Source of the DNA: Pinus tabuliformis
Taxonomy: Eukaryota > Streptophyta > Pinopsida > Pinales > Pinaceae
NCBI GenBank assembly: GCA_031772625.1
Contig: CM062816.1
Coordinates: 629,875,269 to 629,939,268, forward strand
Length of the DNA: 64,000 nt
Direction: 5' to 3'
Below the pieces are notes generated by a model, which searched no databases, was not told the origin of the DNA, and was given only the letters and a program-made list of their open reading frames with translations. Shown piece by piece: positions 47,935 to 60,279 of the stretch. Position 1 is the stretch's first letter; each line of letters begins with the position of its first letter. The translations under genes were made by a program, and so were the position numbers.

Positions 47935-48366
47935 TGTAGAAATATGGTGTAGAATTGCAACTGCTCAAGAAATTTTAATCTAAATAAACATACACAATTC
48001 TAATCTTTTATTTTGAAGACATTAGTTAACAATTTAGAAAAACAATCTGAGATATGAAATAAGAAATAACACACATGCACAATATTTTTCTAGTGGAAAT
48101 CAGTAGCTAGAAACCCATTAAGTCTGCTTGTATTAAATCAGATGAATAGAGATGTATTACAATTCCTTGCACACTCAGAGCATTACCTGCAAGTGAATAA
48201 GCTATCTCTCTACTCAATTATAAGCTTTAACCCAGACTTAGTAAAATTTATTCTTACCTTTAGCCCCTATTTCCTTGCACAATTCCTAAGGAATTAGGAC
48301 CCTATTATTTAGGAATTTTCCTCATATTGATTACACAATCTCCAAGGTTGATCATCTAACTTCACA
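47935..48366 (-). repeat. 5' LTR of copia element B, first part
   Basis: 432 bp matching 37154-37585. It is broken at 48366 by gypsy element 2 and continues at 54220. Confidence 0.88.
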
Positions 48367-48689
48367 TGTTAGGTCCTTATAATACTAGTGATTAACCCAT
48401 TACTATTGTATTTATATCCCTTATTGATATTTTTGTGACCCTATTGTCCCCATATTGTTATTACTGTGCCCCAAAGAATCCCTCTATTGTTATTCTTATG
48501 CCTTTATATTATTATTGTTAGGTCGGCTGGGTTATATTGTGACTCCTTAGACTCTTATATAATTTTTTCATTTGAATCATCAAAGAATCATTCATTTGCG
48601 TAATGTAAAGGAGGTTGCCCCCTCGAAGAGGCTAAATTCTAAGGCATTGATCTATCTTTTCTATCTTTTTGTGAGTTGGTTTCATAACA
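48367..48689 (+). repeat. 5' LTR of gypsy element 2
   Basis: TGTTAGGTCC to CATAACA, 323 bp. Lacks about 10 bp just after the TATA-like motif that the 3' copy keeps. It differs from the 3' copy at about 20 positions by eye (about 6 %). Confidence 0.9.
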
Positions 48690-48691
48690 TT

Positions 48692-48703
48692 TGGTATCAG
48701 AGC
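48692..48703 (+). other. Primer binding site of gypsy element 2
   Basis: TGGTATCAGAGC, two bases after the LTR end. Confidence 0.88.
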
Positions 48704-49367
48704 TTTGGATTCTAGGGTTTCGCTGCTCCAAATAGGTCATCGTGGAATTTTCGCTATAAATTTTTTTCCGAAATGTTTCAGAAGCGAAAAACATAACCCA
48801 TTTGAGATGGAATCACACTGAACCTTGGGTGTAAATTTCAAATAATTTAGCACTATATTTGTCGAGATATGATCTGAGAGCGTTGCTCTTTTTGTAGACT
48901 CCTAAATTACATTCCAAACAGGTGACCTGGGGAAAATCGTCATAACTTTCTCTCTGAGCATTGGATTAAAGTTTTTAAGAATGTATAGAAAGAGGATGGA
49001 TTTTAGTTTCTTGTAGATATTTTTCAGAGCCAAAGATCAAAACAAGGACATGTGGCATGTCCTACAAGTTCACTCTGCTGAACTAGTCTATAATCAGGTC
49101 ATTGTGGGAGATTTGGCATAACTCTTCCTTGGAGAATCAAATTTGGATCTAACTGGTGGCATTAGAAAGACGACACAGAGGGCTACTGTTGATCGCAATT
49201 TCAGAAGTGGACGATCCGAAATTACAGAGATACATCAGAGGAAATATCGAGCTCCTACACAGTGAAAAAATGTGTGTAGATTTTTTAAAATTTTTCCTTA
49301 AGATTGGTTTGAAAAATTATTTTGAAGGAATTCAGAGGGCATAGTAGAGAATTATTATCAGTAACTA

Positions 49368-50450
49368 ATGCCCCAAGGAAAGAAAATGCAAACACCTAGT
49401 AAGAAACCTGAATGCTCTAGCATGACTCATGAAGAAGAGGAAGAAATGCTACATGATATATCAAAATTACAAGACCAAGTGTAACAAATGTCATTCTCAC
49501 AAAAGCTAATAGAAGCTAAGATAAATGGCATGGAATCAAAGATAAAGGGCATGGAAGCTAAGATGGAATATTTGAAGATATATTTGAAGACAGATTTGAA
49601 GAGAGACATGGTAGATTTGAAGATATATTTGACAAAATTTCTACAAGAAATACTTACAAATGGTGAAAGGGTAGTAAAGGAAACTCATTATGTGAACAAA
49701 AGAAATGTTAATAATGATTTCATAAACTCTAATGTTGGATCGAAGACCCACCATATTCCAAAAATCGATATGAGGAAGTTTGATGGCAAAGATCCCGCAA
49801 CATGTATATTGCAGATGGAGAAATTGTTCGATCTCAATAATGTGCAAAACACACAAAAGGTAGGTATCGCAACTTTATATTTGGAACAAAATCAGTTTGT
49901 ATGGTATCAATGGATTTTCTCTCATAAACAAATTATCACTTGGGAAATTTTCACGAAATAATTGACAGCAAATTATGAGGATACAAAAAGCAACACTTTT
50001 TTTAGCCAATTGATAATTCTCAAACAAAAGGGTTCAATAATGGACCACATTGAAGAGTTCCAAAAATTGAACATAAGGGTAAATTTTTTTCCGAAGGAGC
50101 ATAGGATTGATGTGTTCATAGGGACTTTAAAGGATAATATCCGACATGATGTTCGCTTTTGGGAACCTGATTCATTAGAGAATTCATTCAGGTTAGCAAG
50201 AAAGATTGAAAGCAAAATTATGGAAACCAAGAAGCATAGTCACTCACAACTATAAAGATGGAAGTGTTGTTGCCCCTAGTCTTCCACAACCTATAAGGTT
50301 GACACCACAACAATTGGAAGAAAAAAGAATAAAATGGCTTTGTTATAGTTGTGATAGCAAATAGACTAAAGGTCATAAGTGTGCTTAGAAGAAATTATTC
50401 TACATAGATTGTGAAGAGGAAGAAGAAAAGGAGCAAGAAAGGTCAAAAGA
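49368..50450 (+). pseudogene. Gag of gypsy element 2, broken
   Basis: Starts at the ATG matching that of element 1. Stops at 49482 and 49959, then a one-base insertion near 50225 shifts the frame before the zinc knuckle. It has fewer 11-residue coiled-coil units than element 1, so repeat number varies in the family. The first zinc-knuckle Cys, lost in element 1, is kept here (LCYSCD), but a stop follows it. Confidence 0.85.
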
Positions 50451-50469
50451 ATAGGATATACTCTAGGAA

Positions 50470-53400
50470 CAAAGCCTAGATAAAGAAGAAATGAATCCAA
50501 CCATATCCTGTAATGCATTAGCAGGGATTACCACTCCTTAAACCATCAAGATAGAAGGACAAATCAATAAGAAAAAGATAATAGTGTTGATTGATTCAGG
50601 AAGTACCCACAATTTTGTTCATTGTAAGGTAGCAAAAGAATTGAATTGCTTTCTATATCCGGCACCAGAGTGTCAAGTGATGGTTGCAAATGGAGGAACA
50701 ATAAATTGCTCTGGAAAGTGCCATAATAGGAAGCTATCCATGGGAGAATATGTATTGACTAACCTAATGTTTTCCATTCCAATGGGAGGTGTTGATGGTG
50801 TATTAGGAGTCCAATGGTTACAATCCTTGGGTACAATAGATTTTAATTTTCAAGAACTTTTCATGAAATTTTCTACGGAAGGAAAGGAATTTGAATTAGT
50901 GGGTATTGTAGGGAAACTGGGAATGGTAATTATCTCTAACGGTATGACAAAGCTTCTAAAAAAGGAACAAAGAGGTGTAATTGCACAATTATGTTCATTG
51001 GATGTTTGCACATCGAAATCATCTATTTCTCCATATTTCCAAAAAGTCCCTTGTACAATCATTCCAAGGTATTTGATACTCCCAAAGGTTTCCCACCTAT
51101 TCGTGATCATGATCATGCTATTCATATGATTCCAAGAAGTGTTCCTCCAAACATCAGGCTGTACAGATATCCCTATGCCCAAAAGAGTGAAATTGAATTT
51201 ATTGTTGTAGAAATGCTAGAGGCTGGTATAATTCAACCTAGTCATAGTTTTTTCTTTGCTCCAGTAGTATTGGTGCACAAGAATGATGGATCATGGTGCA
51301 TGTGTCCATATTATAGGGAGCTCAACAAGCTCACTATTAAAAAGAAGTTTCCTATTCCTATCATTTATGAATTACTGGATGAATTGCATGGATCAATTTA
51401 CTTCACCAAGTTGGATATTCGTTCAGGATATCACCAAATCAAAATGAAGACTGAATACATTCTGAAAACAGAATTTAGAAATCATGAGGGTCATTATGAA
51501 TTTTTGGTCATGCATTTTCGCCTTACCAATTCACCTTCTACATTTCAAGGTTTGATGAATTCCATTTCAAACCCTTCCTTAGAAAATTTTTGTTAGTATT
51601 TTTTAATGATATAGTAATCTACAATAAGTCTTGGAAGGATCATGTTGAACCTATTGATAGGATGTTACAACTATTGGAGGAGAAACAATTATATGCAAAA
51701 AGATCAAAACGTTTCTTTGAAGTACAAGAGGTGGAATATCTGGGTCATATTGTATCTCATGATGGAATTAAGGAAGACCCTAGAAAAATTAAAGAAATTA
51801 AGGAATGGAAAATCCCCACATCCATAAAGCGTCTGCGAGGATTTCACGGGTTGATAGGGTATTATCACAAGTTTGTTAAAAATTATGGGAGAATAGCAGC
51901 ACTTCTCACAACATTATTGAAGAAAGATGCATTTTCATGGACTCCAGAAGCAACAAAGGCCTTCGAACATCCTAAAGAGAAAATTTTCCAAGCATCGATC
52001 TTAGCTACACCAGATTCACAAAAACCTTTATTGTGGAATGTGATGCTTTAGGAAATGGAATTGGTGTTGTTTTAATGCGAGATGAAAGACCCATTTCTTT
52101 TGAAAGTCGTCCAATCAAGGGAAAGTTCTTACACAAAGCCATTTATGAGAAGGAAATGTTGGCAATACTGCATGCACTTAAGAAATGTCGACCCTACCTA
52201 ATGGGAAGACACTTCATGGTAAAAACAAATCATGAAAGCCTTGAATACTTTTTAGAACAAAGATTATCCTATAAAGAGAAACAAAATTGGGTCACAAATA
52301 TGTTGGGTTATGACTTTAAAATCATCTACAAAAAGGGAAGCAAAATGTGGTGGTAGATGTGCTCTCAAGAAAGGATGAGGATGTGGAAGCATTATTGTGT
52401 GCCATTTCTATAATCCAACCAGATTGGATAAACGAAGCAAGGGAGGAATGGAAGAATGATGAAGAAGTGTGGGAACTTATTGAAAAGTTACAACAAGATT
52501 ATAGTACATCTGATACATTTAGCTGTCAAAATGATTTGTTATGGTACAAAGATCGCTTATACCTCTATAAGAATTCTCAACTCAAACAAAAGATTGTTAT
52601 GGAATTGCACACTTCTCCCTTAGGAGGGCACTCAGGATTTTTAAGAACTTACCACAGGGTTAAGAAGGAATTTCTTTGGGATGGCCTTAAATCATATATT
52701 CAAAAGTTTGTGGCAGAATGTTTGGTTTTCCAAAAAAATAAAGTTGAAACAATTAAGACCCCAGGTCTATTACAACTTTTATCCATTCCAAGCCAACATT
52801 GGGAGGAGGATTCAATGAATTTTATCACAGGTTTACCCAAGTCTGAGGGAAAGAGTGTCATCATGGTGGTAGTTGACAGACTTACCAAGTATGCATACTT
52901 TTGTGCGTTATCACATCCATTTAAAGCCAGTACAGTTTCTTACGCATTTATGGAAACAATTCAAAAGCTACCTGGAAACTGAAAGATTATTGTAAGTGAC
53001 AGAGATCCCATTTTCACTAGAATTTTTTGGAAAGAATTATTTTCTTGTCTCGGTACTCAATTAGCTCATAGCTCATCTTATCATCCTTAATATGATGGGA
53101 AAATTGAGATAGTAAACAAATGTTTGGAAGGATATCTTCGTTCCTTTTTATCTGATAAACATACATAATGGGTCAAATGGTTGCCTCTGGCTGAATGGTG
53201 GTATAACACTTCCTTCCATACAACAAAAAAAATTACCCCATTTATGGCACTTTATGGATATCAGCCACCATCCATCACATCATATTTAAGAGAAAATTCT
53301 AAGGTTCAAGCAGTGGAACATCACATCGAGAATTAATAGAAATTCCTCCAACTCTTAAAGGATAACCTCGTGTTGCTACAAAATAGAATGAAACAACAGG

Positions 53401-53852
53401 CAGATCAAGATCGAAGCGAAAGAAGTTTTGATGTAGACGGTTGGGTATTCCTACGGCTGCAACCATATAAAAAAATGTCCCTCAAGTAAGCTAAGAAGGA
53501 TAATAAATTATCACCAAATTATTATGGTCCGTACAAGATGTTGCAAAATATTGGTACTATGGAATACAAATTGGGGCTTCTTGTAGCTTCTCTAGTGCAC
53601 CTAGTTTTCCATGTTTCATGTTCAATGAAGGTTATAGGCGACAAGCTCCCAGTTGAAACAATATTGCTAGAACTTGATGAGGAAGGAAAAATTATATTTG
53701 AACCGGAAGTAGTCACACGAACAAGAACTCGACAGCTATGAAATCAATCAATTTCAGAGTATCTCATCAAGTGGAAGAACTTATCTGCTAAATATTCCAC
53801 ATGGGAGGATGAGAATTTTATACAGAGGCATCCAGAACTACTCAAGCATTGA
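50470..53852 (+). pseudogene. Pol of gypsy element 2, frameshifted
   Basis: All domains of element 1 are found in order, but the frame changes at about 51050, 51590, 52030 and 52345, with stops beyond these (for example 52981). Protease DSGSTHNFVH at about 50596, where element 1 has a stop two codons later. The RT site reads FFNDIV (about 51600), so the first catalytic Asp is Asn. RNase H at about 52030-52340; integrase from about 52600, with VVDR and SDRD kept; chromodomain remnant at about 53700-53840. Element 1 is intact where this copy is broken and the reverse, so the two decayed independently. Confidence 0.88.
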
Positions 53853-53881
53853 GGACAATTTTTTTTTGAAGAAGAGGGGTA

Positions 53882-54214
53882 TGTTAGGTCCCTATAATAC
53901 TAGTGATTACCCCATTAATATTGTATTTATATCCCTTATTAATATTTTTGTGCCCCTATTGTCCCCTTATTGTTATTACTATGCCCCTTAGAATCCCTTT
54001 ATTGTTATTTTTGTGCCTTGATATTATTATTGTTTGGTCGGCTGGGTTATATTGTGACTCCTTAGACTCCTATATATAGAAAGGAGATTTTTTCATTTGA
54101 ATCATCAAATAATCATTCATTTGTGTAATGTAAAGGAGGTTGCCCCCTCGAAGAGGCTGAATTCTAAGGCGTTGATCTATCTTTTCTATCATTTTGTGAG
54201 TTGGTTTCATAACA
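53882..54214 (+). repeat. 3' LTR of gypsy element 2
   Basis: 333 bp, TGTTAGGTCCC to CATAACA, preceded by the purine-rich GAAGAAGAGGGGTA. Confidence 0.9.
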
Positions 54215-54219
54215 TCACG

Positions 54220-54650
54220 CAACACCTATACACTCAAGGCTAGTCTAAAATTGATGTTACAGTGCCTAGGAATCTCTAGCATGGTTGGGGAACTTGAATT
54301 ATCTACATGCACTAGCTACTTCAGGTTGATTGCTTAATTAAGTGGATTATCACTAAGTTAGACAGTTGTGGCACTGCACAAGTGACCTTCCACTAGTTCC
54401 TCCAAATGTAATAACTATTTTAAATTAACTCAATTGGATATAATTGAACTAGATTACTAAAATTTAGCAATCAAACATGCTTAAATAAAATCCAAGCCCT
54501 CTAACTCAAATTTTCTAAGCTAACTTAGTGACAAGAGTGATGTCACACAAATTTAGTGCATCAAATTTATCTACTGATTTGGAAATTTGAAATTTTTGAA
54601 TTTGACCAACGAAAAATCAAATTGAGACTTTCTTGATGCACTTATCAACA
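54220..54650 (-). repeat. 5' LTR of copia element B, second part
   Basis: 431 bp matching 37586-38016; together with 47935-48366 it makes 863 bp. Confidence 0.88.
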
Positions 54651-55550
54651 CCTTGGCCTAACCACATGTTGATGGTGCTAGACGCGACAACATGTCAAGG
54701 CGATCTCCGTGGTAAGAAGTACTAATTAGAACTCAGACCGGTAGGTGCAGGAGTCCCAGTAGCGGGTCGTAAGTTAATGCCTTGATCACGATGTCACACA
54801 GAGGAATGTAAGATAACTCTGTCAGTAGCAAGGATGTAACCACTGCAGTGAGTTAGGGAAGATGCATGAAAGCTTCTAACACAAAGGGGGTGAGATGAGT
54901 GCACCCCCTGACAACCTGTATCAATACTCAGCTGGGAAGGGAAAACATGAGCGAAGATGCATCACAAGATGGAAAGAAGAGAAGTCGATAATCTAAAGTG
55001 ATGGTTAAATCAAAAACAAATTTGTAAAAAGATTCTTATAACTACATACAAATCAATTCGTACACAAGTATATAAGTTAAACAACATATCTCATTAAGGC
55101 AACCGGAACAGTCCAACTACAATAACAACATATGCATGAAAACATGTTGGATTTTATTATATAAAGAAGTGTAAGTACCAATCATAGAATACATCCATGT
55201 AAACCTACTAGCCCCATCAGTGAAACGTTACAGCCACATCCACCTTCTCCTCCAAAGAGATGTACTAGCTCCGTGTATTGGAGAAGCCAAGGTGCATTAG
55301 AATACTGTCCAAGATTTTTTCAAGGTAGTCTTAATAGGAGATTGGCTGACCAAAAGCCCTTATAATGAGTTATGTGGGAATATTTATAGCAAAGGGTGGG
55401 GTGACCCTTGACATTCACCTTTGTGACCATTCAACTACCCTCATGAATCTTCACCTACTCTACGAATGTTACATCCATTATTAAGACTTGACTTAAACTT
55501 GACATGACTCAACATTATAATGCACATGTACCCATGTGAACAATGGCTTG
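54651..55550. other. No gene seen
   Basis: Higher GC than the flanking retroelements around 54660-54960. No frame, repeat or structural RNA that I recognise. Confidence 0.3.
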
Positions 55551-57330
55551 AACAAGCCAAACTAGACATCATTCTAACATAGACAACTATAGAATTCCAA
55601 CTGCTCAACATATTCATGCTGATTAGCAGTAACATATTGATGCAGAGATTGGTAGTCCTTGATAGTGTCCATGTGTTCCGCTGTGACATCTATATGAAAC
55701 ACGAACCTTTCCTCCATAGCATCTAGGTACACTTCTCAGGCTCCTATATCCAAATCATCCAAAAGAATGTGCATCATTGTCTTCAATGTGGCCGGACCAG
55801 CAACATACTTGCTCATGATGTATGCCCTCATAGGCAAGTTTGGGATAGTGGCGGTGCACTTCAACTCATCTAAGTATAAGTCAAGCTCCTATCGGATCTG
55901 ATTATTTGTCTTCGCCTGGATGAGAGTCCCAAGTGATGGTATCACATATGTGTGCACTATAACACCCATTCTCTTGAATTATCGTGCATGGGAAGCATGT
56001 ATGCTAGTGATGAGCTATGGTAGGTTTTAATAGTTTTGGATCTGACTCCAGATACGTGCTTGCAGGCTGACCACATTCGCCCTCATCATATTTGGTAAAT
56101 GAAGCCTCCCTTGTACTTCATCATCCATGATTGCATGTTATCAACACCATCATGTATGTTCTTCAACATGCATGCTCTTCTCACACATCGTTGCTACAAT
56201 CTGTGGATATGGATGACTACTTGTTGCATGGTACCAAACTTGGAGTACAATGTTCACAGAGTTGTGTCAAGGTACAATACTTCATCTAGTATTACCTTCT
56301 TTAGTTCAGCTTGGGTGGAAATTTTCATAAATTCTACTCCTTCCTTGGCCACGTATAGGTCCTTCACCATCCGGTCATTCTCAGCTATGAGGAAACGGAC
56401 ACTTGAGCCAGTGGCTTCCTTGTATACTCTAGCTGCATTTGCAAAGGTAGTTGGATTCTTATGCACATTAGTCACGATCACTTGTTCTTCATCTTGCACA
56501 GGAGATGTTTGGTCCTCTGGAGTTAGTACTCTATCAGACATCACAACTCTGTGACGAGTTTTGTCAAATGAGATGTTGTGCACCTCTACTTCTGGCTGAC
56601 CGGTAAGGATCTTAGTGCCTCCTTGGTCATTTGAGACTTGCTCATCATATGGATACAATGAAGTGGGTGAATTGACCTCTTTGTGGTGAGGCATGAGATC
56701 AGTGTCAAGTTCCAACTCCTGCTACTCCATGTCTGCATCCAACTGTTCAACCACCTATTCTATCTCATGAGAAAAGTCTCTCCCCTACGATGGTTCACCT
56801 TGCTCTCCTGATGCCAGTTGTTCAAATGAATCAACTACATTTACGGGTGTTGCTTCATCTGTCTACACATGATGCACCCACTACTGTATATGTTTCTTCT
56901 ATGCTTCCTTCTCATGTTGGCATAGTTCTTGTTCTTTCCAGTGTTGCCCCCTCAGCTCATGCAACTCCTTCTCTACTTATTCCATTCGCTTCTTATCCCT
57001 CTACCTTCGTGTTATGTGCTTTTTGCGTAGCTGCCTCCTCTCCTTAGTAGTCATAGCTTCTTGTTCTACAAGTGGATCTACTCGAAACTTGTAGCTTTTA
57101 TCCTCCTCCATTCGGTCGACAATATTCCTCTTCCCTTTGTTGCACACAGGTATGCTTGTCTATGCTGCCTCTGCTGCTACTACTACTGCTAATGCTCTCC
57201 GTGATGTTGCTTCATGTTGCTTTGCTAACCAATCTTGTCAGGCGGAAAGAGACGATAGTGCGGACACAACCAACCTCCCTAGGAGCCTAAGACTCTCTAG
57301 TGACAAACAAGACAAACAAGAGCAATCCTT
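55551..57330 (-). pseudogene. Unrecognised coding remnant with many TAG stops
   Basis: On the minus strand one frame can be followed from about 57240 to 56000 and related coding traces to 55560 in other frames. The start has an alanine run (RRALAVVVAAEAA), then basic and Glu/Lys-rich stretches (TTKERRQLRKKH), an acidic part, and the longest open piece at 56715-56254 (TFANAARVYKEATGSSVRFL). Nearly all stops in the upper half are TAG at positions where Gln would suit the composition. No catalytic motif is visible. It could be a gag or accessory ORF of the Tat element to the right, or a decayed host gene; I cannot tell. Confidence 0.4.
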
Positions 57331-57839
57331 CTCTAAACATGCATTTACTATACGGGAAATCAAGTGTTTAGATCCTACCTGTAGTCCCACGCTATTGTAG
57401 CAATCCAGCCTCGCTGATCCGGATGAGCTCCTCCTTCACTTTGAAACCTGCATCCACTAACAATCAAACAATTAAATAGCACTTGATAATCTTATAAAAT
57501 AAAACATATTTAACACATAGACCAAGGAGTACATGAAACAACTCATAAATAACAAGTTATTGAGAAGAATGGACTCATTTGCATTAATAGGAAACAAAAG
57601 GAACAATTACAACCTGAGCCTTGGTGTTGTGCAAGTCCCTCCCAGGGTCCATCAAGAGTTCTCCTTTACTTTGACAAAGCTCACCCACTTCCAAATAGAA
57701 CAAGCAAAGATGGCAATCTCTCCTCACAAGCTTCTAAATGGGATTCCTAATTCCTACAACATCTACCCTTAGAAATGTTTAGCTTCTAACCTCTCCTCCT
57801 TCTGGCCCAATACCTATATTTATAGTGATCTAGAGGAAG

Positions 57840-57930
57840 TTATTCAGGTCCACCATCAATGGGATAATCCCCTCTTTGGATGGGATAGCTCCCTTATTGA
57901 TGGGATAAGTTCCTCTTTGGTAGGGGTACA
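57840..57930. repeat. Short tandem repeat, GGATGGGATA units
   Basis: Three units of about 30 bp with GATGGGATAA or GATGGGATAG followed by CCC/TCC and a CTCTTTGG or CCTTATTG spacer. Confidence 0.6.
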
Positions 57931-58029
57931 TGAACCATCTCGAGGCGCTCAATACACGTCGAACAACCTTCTACAATGCTCTAGAAATGACCACAAGTAA
58001 CTTTTTAAAGATGAAACTTGCGCATTTTG

Positions 58030-58145
58030 ACCTTTACAGGGGGACGCACCTGCCCCTTTACATACAGAGCGTACAAGTACGCAACTTTTGTGAACATTGG
58101 GTGCGTACCCGCAGGTAAGGTTGAGAGAACCTGCGTACCGAGAGA
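58030..58145. repeat. Scattered GTACGC motifs
   Basis: GTACGCA, GCGTACAAGTACGC and TGCGTACC occur within 115 bp, several as inverted pairs. The same motif recurs at 60290-60430, so both may belong to one element. Confidence 0.45.
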
Positions 58146-58659
58146 TAAATACATTTATAAAGACTTTCTCTCTTTTTGGAGTTTGTCATGGAGAGCAGAG
58201 GCATAAGACTTGCCTAAGAGGATAGCATGACTGTTGATAGAGCCATACTAACTGTAAATAGCCATGGAGACATTTTTTACTGTAACAGATTTCTCCCTAA
58301 AGTGCGAAGCCTATAATAGATTAGGGTTTTGTATTATCTAGGAAGGGTGAAGTGCTTTATCATTTCAAGGATTTTCTCGTGGAGAGCCTAGTCAGAACCT
58401 GCAATTTTCAACACAGAATACATGTATAAGATTATATCATCACTGAGGTAGGCATTCCCATACTCAGATCAAAACTTTAACTAACAGACTAACTTCTCTC
58501 ATATAGGAATGATCTTGTAGTACATCATAATCATAGACTTTTGTAGACATAGTATGGGCGTAGCCATCTGTTTATGATTAGTCTACTTGGATAATGAATA
58601 CAAAACTCCTCGCAGCCTGGATGGTGGAAACTAGATCCAGGGTCTTCATTTCTACTTCC

Positions 58660-59040
58660 CGAATTGGTACGATTCTAGCCATGCGAATAAATGAGTTGAT
58701 GTCGAACATGGTAGAAACCACTTGATTACCAGTCGATGATGTAAACTGTTAACAAGTGTGAGAGAGACCACCAGTAATGTCAATGGTTCTCAAAGTACCC
58801 AGTACAATCCATGAGATGTGAATGAATGAGGTTATGTTGAACATTTCACGGAATCCTTTGATCGAAAGTCAATGATGTAAACTGACGTCAAAGGCGAGAA
58901 ACCTGCCATTGATGCATGCAGACTTCAAGGTACGGACGATTTCTAAGTCATCTCTCTAGATAATGTGTTGATGTCGATAGAAAGCGACCCGTTGCAGGCA
59001 AGCCCACAACACGAAATCATTTGTTCAAGTTGAAGAAATG
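58660..59040. repeat. Three-unit degenerate tandem repeat, period about 136 bp
   Basis: ATGAGTTGATGTCGAACATG at about 58691 recurs in altered form at about 58827 and 58963; AATGATGTAAACTG ends two of the units. Positions of GTTGATGTCGA in units 1 and 3 are 272 bp apart. Tandem repeats in the 3' region of Tat elements are a known source of satellites; the assignment to the Tat element at the right is inference. Confidence 0.6.
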
Positions 59041-59312
59041 TTGCTGTAAGGACTGACTCAGGGATGGTCAAATGGATGACAAGTATTTTGCAGATGAAAT
59101 TTTTTCTTGCAGACCTCTTGAACACATAACAACACGACAGATGGCTTCGTGATGAATGACTCAAAGCTAATCCCCGGAACCCGGCTGAAGTCTTTCAAAT
59201 TGGTTTGATCAACTGTGAGGTAAAGGATTTCCCAACCCAGGCAAATGAAAAGTGTCGTGTCCAAGAGTGGTAATAAAGTTTCTTTTGAGACAAAAGATAA
59301 CAAATAGGCTCA

Positions 59313-59331
59313 TTCCTCTCTCTTTTCCCCC
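59313..59331 (-). other. Candidate polypurine tract and LTR start of the Tat element
   Basis: The minus strand reads GGGGGAAAAGAGAGAGGAA followed at 59312 by TGAGCC, which has the form of a polypurine tract and LTR start. If right, the 3' LTR lies left of 59312 and includes the 136-bp repeats. The LTR's other end was not found. Confidence 0.35.
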
Positions 59332-60279
59332 ACCATTTCTGGAAAGTACCTCTTTATTTTTAACAAGCTTGAGGAGGATAACATATGCTTGATTATAAGC
59401 TCATCCTTCGGATGAGTCCAACCTAGTTTTGATTCGAACCCTAGGAAGGAGTGGTTCATTCCTATTTGTAATTGAACAGGTCCTTTACTGTGAAATTTTA
59501 ACGAGTCCAGTATAGGAGAAACTCAACGTTTTTCAATTTTAGAGAGTCTGAAAAACTTAAGAAGACTCCAGGTTGAACTTTTTCGTAAATTTGTCTCCCC
59601 CAAGCCCGAAAAATTATAAAATAATACCTGGGAGAACCGCTTGATCGTGCGACCAAGGAGTACTTTCATGATTAGTGTCTCTGACCTGAAAAGTAAAAAG
59701 CGATCAAGGACACGTCATTCTATTTCCGTATCGAGTTTGAAATGACAAAAACCCGACAATCTTTTCCTGATTTTACGGTCAGAAAAGAGCTATAAGGGGA
59801 CCGTCTTTTAATTCTATTTTAACGAGTGTAAAAGAAACACTCGGCAATATTTTCATTTTTTAGGAGTCAGAAAAGGGCTTGAAAGATGACTCTGATATTT
59901 TGGTTTGTGAAAAATGACAATTTTCCCTCTAAATCCCTTTGTCCTGCACAAAAACGACACATTACTCATACCTATTAAGATAGGCAAAAATACATTGAAA
60001 AATATCCTTCCATGGTGAAAAATAAACAAATATAGCATTCATTTATCCAAAAAACCTATAAAAAGACTTTTTACCATGTCATTTTTACCATTTCACTGTT
60101 GAGGTTGAGAAAAGGGCTTTTGGCAAGAAACTTCCCGTGGTCATTTCGGAGAATCCGACCGTCAGAATCGAACGCCATCTCTTCCAGGTATTTCACAACA
60201 TCCTCCTCTTCAATTTCATCCGATTAAAATTTTGTTTTAGGTTTTAGTTTTGGTTTTTGGGGGGTTTTAGGTTTTAAAA
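59332..60279. other. 3' region of the Tat element, no gene seen
   Basis: No coding frame. Contains a loosely repeated phrase (AACGAGTC or AACGAGTG..AAAA..TCAG/CTGAAAA) at about 59500, 59540 and 59820, spaced irregularly. Confidence 0.3.

Larger units (their letters stand above)
48367..54214 (+). mobile_element. Chromodomain Ty3/gypsy element 2, full length, heavily decayed
   Basis: 5,848 bp, same family and same strand as element 1. LTRs are 323 and 333 bp, with a 10-bp deletion in the 5' copy. The flanking pentamers are TCACA (48362-48366) and TCACG (54215-54219), one difference that a CpG-to-CpA change explains. Unlike element 1 it has several frameshifts in both gag and pol. Confidence 0.9.
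37154..54650 (-). mobile_element. Copia element B, interrupted by two gypsy insertions
   Basis: A complete but dead Ty1/copia element. LTRs are 863 bp each, a primer site follows the 5' LTR (47920-47934), and gag, protease, integrase, RT and RNase H are in copia order on the minus strand. Two insertions of one gypsy family split it: at 40001-45924 in the integrase/RT interval and at 48367-54214 in the 5' LTR. Without the insertions and their target copies the element is about 5.7 kb, a normal copia length. Confidence 0.88.

Noticed and set aside
56790-57400. Plus-strand ORFs rich in Ala, Leu and Ser at 56790-57400
   Set aside because: They are shadows of the minus-strand coding remnant, whose composition and continuity over more than 400 codons are better.
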